Part shown: one piece after another, positions 6,531-7,823 of the stretch | How positions within the stretch are numbered: the stretch's first letter is position 1 | How the letters are laid out: each line of letters opens with the position of its first letter | DNA from: RI-283 sp964487925 | GTDB taxonomy: Bacteria > Pseudomonadota > Gammaproteobacteria > SZUA-140 | DNA length: 7,823 nt | Assembly (NCBI GenBank): GCA_964487925.1 | Contig: CAZASZ010000075.1 | Coordinates: forward strand, 1 to 7,823 | Direction: 5' to 3' | Notes under the pieces: generated by a model | The model's input: the letters and a program-made list of their open reading frames with translations, nothing else | Told to the model about the DNA's origin: nothing | The model's database searches: none | Program-made: the position numbers and the translations under genes

Positions 6531-7730
6531 TTACACCGCTGTGGCGTTCGCCTCAAGATCTTCGATGACCTGTGTCAGTCTGAGTACAATTTCATCGGCC
6601 TCGTCACGACTAAGTATTAGCGGCGGTAGTAGGCGAATAACGTTACCGGCCTGCAGGCTGAATAGAAGTCTCTGGTCGAGTCCAAGGGCAGGAAGCCTGC
6701 TGTCACCTTCGGCGAGTTCGATACCGATCATGAGTCCGCATCCACGTATATCCTTGACTCGCGGGTGCGCGCCCAAGGCGCCCTGAAGCCGGTCGACTAG
6801 ATAACGTCCGGTTTTTTCGACATTCGCGACAATATCTTCGTCCTCGATAGTCTTCAGCGTGGCCAACGCTGCGGCGCAGGCCAGTGGATTTCCACCGAAG
6901 GTCGATCCGTGATGTCCCGGTTTTAACGTCTCGGCCGCGAGCCCCCGAGCCAAACAGGCGCCGATAGGGACGCCGTTGGCTAGGGCTTTGGCTAAGGATA
7001 TTACGTCCGGGCTGATTTCATCGTGCTGAAACGCGAACCAGCGACCGGTTCGGCCAATTCCGGTTTGAACCTCGTCAAGCATCATGAGCCAGCCATGCTG
7101 GTCACAGATACGTCGAACCGCTTTCAGGTAGCCTGTGTCTGGAATACGGATACCACCCTCGCCTTGGATGGGTTCAACGAGTATCGCAACGATGTCCCGA
7201 TTGTTCTGAGCCGCCGCTTCGATGGCGCCGACATCGTCAAACGGAACTCGCGCGAACCCTTGAACAAGTGGTTCGAACCCTGCCTGAATTTTACGATTCC
7301 CGGTGGCGGACAGTGTGGCCATGGTACGGCCGTGGAAGCTGTTTTCCGTGACCAGGATGACGGGGCGTTCGATGTTGCGGCTATGGCCATAGAGGCGCGC
7401 GATCTTGATGGCAGCCTCATTGGCCTCGGCGCCCGAGTTGGAGAAGAAGACTCTGTCCATACCGGAGAGGCTACAGAGTCGCGAGGCCAGCTTCGCTTGG
7501 ACCGGAACCCCATAGAGATTGGATGTGTGCGTCAAGCGCCCAGCCTGGGCGCAGACCGCCTCGGTGACGGCGGGGTGGGCATGCCCCAGTGCGCAAACGC
7601 CGATCCCGCTCAGGGCATCGAGATAGGTCTTGCCATCCTCGTCGTGAATCCATACCCCTTCACCATGGGCGAACGCGATGGGGAGCCGAGCATAGTTGTT
7701 CATCAGGTGTTTGTTCATTCGTAGGTCCAT
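6531..7730 (-). CDS. argD: Acetylornithine aminotransferase
   Basis: ArgD is a PLP enzyme of the class III aminotransferases. It converts N-acetylglutamate semialdehyde and glutamate to N-acetylornithine, and in many bacteria also works on succinyl-diaminopimelate. The 399-residue protein has SNSGAEANEAAIK (97-109) for phosphate and PLP contact, SFHGRT (131-136), the LDEVQTGIGRTG loop with Asp219 (218-229), Lys248 of the Schiff base in SLAKALANGVPIG (245-257), and HGSTFGGNPLA (274-284). The start chosen is the ATG at 7730, because GGAAG lies 8 nt upstream. Longer in-frame options are an ATG at 7754 and a TTG at 7766; the added residues are not family-like. An ATG further in at 7718 is also possible. 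argF follows 40 bp downstream. A related aminotransferase such as AstC is less likely given the argF partner. Confidence 0.95.
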   Translation of the reverse strand: MDLRMNKHLMNNYARLPIAFAHGEGVWIHDEDGKTYLDALSGIGVCALGHAHPAVTEAVCAQAGRLTHTSNLYGVPVQAKLASRLCSLSGMDRVFFSNSGAEANEAAIKIARLYGHSRNIERPVILVTENSFHGRTMATLSATGNRKIQAGFEPLVQGFARVPFDDVGAIEAAAQNNRDIVAILVEPIQGEGGIRIPDTGYLKAVRRICDQHGWLMMLDEVQTGIGRTGRWFAFQHDEISPDVISLAKALANGVPIGACLARGLAAETLKPGHHGSTFGGNPLACAAALATLKTIEDEDIVANVEKTGRYLVDRLQGALGAHPRVKDIRGCGLMIGIELAEGDSRLPALGLDQRLLFSLQAGNVIRLLPPLILSRDEADEIVLRLTQVIEDLEANATAV

Positions 7731-7738
7731 GATGTGGG

Positions 7739-7743
7739 CTTCC
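7739..7743 (-). promoter_or_regulatory. Ribosome binding site for argD
   Basis: On the minus strand this reads GGAAG, 8 nt before the ATG at 7730. It is the best-spaced site among the four nearby in-frame starts and decides between them. Confidence 0.5.
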
Positions 7744-7775
7744 GCACGGGCCATATCCCGCCACAAAAACCCGGC

Positions 7776-7781
7776 ATTATA
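7776..7781 (-). promoter_or_regulatory. Consensus -10 box for argD-argF
   Basis: On the minus strand this reads TATAAT, about 45 bp before the chosen argD start, giving a leader of about 40 nt. No good -35 hexamer is seen 16-18 nt upstream. I see no clear pair of ArgR boxes in the 42 bp between this box and the window edge. Confidence 0.4.
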
Positions 7782-7823
7782 GCTCGAAATGTGTTGGAAT
7801 ACAGTCTAACGGCCCCTTTATGG

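Noticed and set aside
7023..7724. A 233-codon open frame on the plus strand opposite argD
   Set aside because: It lies entirely antisense to the conserved argD core, and its sequence resembles nothing I know. Long antisense frames are common opposite genes with GC-rich third positions.
1..7823. A defence island, prophage, insertion sequence or CRISPR array
   Set aside because: Every sizeable gene is a chromosomal housekeeping or signalling type. No transposase, integrase, terminal inverted repeats or regularly spaced repeats were seen.

Overview
The window looks like a piece of the chromosome of a gammaproteobacterium. The case rests on a SthA-type soluble transhydrogenase, an MltF-type two-domain lytic transglycosylase very close in motifs to the enterobacterial protein, an argD-argF pair and two HDOD-domain proteins. 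Base composition looks moderate and even across the genes. I saw no insertion sequence, phage gene, tRNA, rRNA or CRISPR array. The genus cannot be fixed from this evidence, and nothing here looks recently acquired.

Layout from left to right: (1) 1-315, minus strand: the N-terminal 105 codons of an unrecognised protein that runs off the left edge, with a good ribosome binding site. (2) 316-623: non-coding, with an AT-rich patch, two overlapping candidate promoters for the leftward gene and a perfect 13-bp dyad. (3) 624-2057, minus: soluble pyridine nucleotide transhydrogenase SthA. (4) 2054-2938, minus: HDOD-domain protein with an eroded HD site, whose stop overlaps the sthA start as ATGA. 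(5) 3059-4465, minus: MltF. (6) 4466-4718: divergent control region with an imperfect inverted repeat and a consensus -10 box. (7) 4719-5579, plus: a second HDOD protein, this one with an intact HD site. (8) 5576-6490, minus: ornithine carbamoyltransferase ArgF, overlapping the preceding gene tail to tail by 4 bp. (9) 6531-7730, minus: acetylornithine aminotransferase ArgD, with a -10 box just upstream.

argD and argF form a compact arginine-biosynthesis unit: ArgD makes N-acetylornithine and ArgF turns ornithine into citrulline. HDOD-1 and sthA are probably translated as a coupled pair, joining a likely signalling or scaffold protein to NADPH/NADH balancing. mltF lies 120 bp upstream on the same strand and may or may not share their transcript. 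The second HDOD gene is divergent from mltF and shares its control region.

No clearly new system is visible. The items most worth a second look are the HDOD/SthA coupling with its degenerate HD site, the dyad between mltF and the second HDOD gene, the dyad in front of the unknown left-edge gene, and that gene itself.
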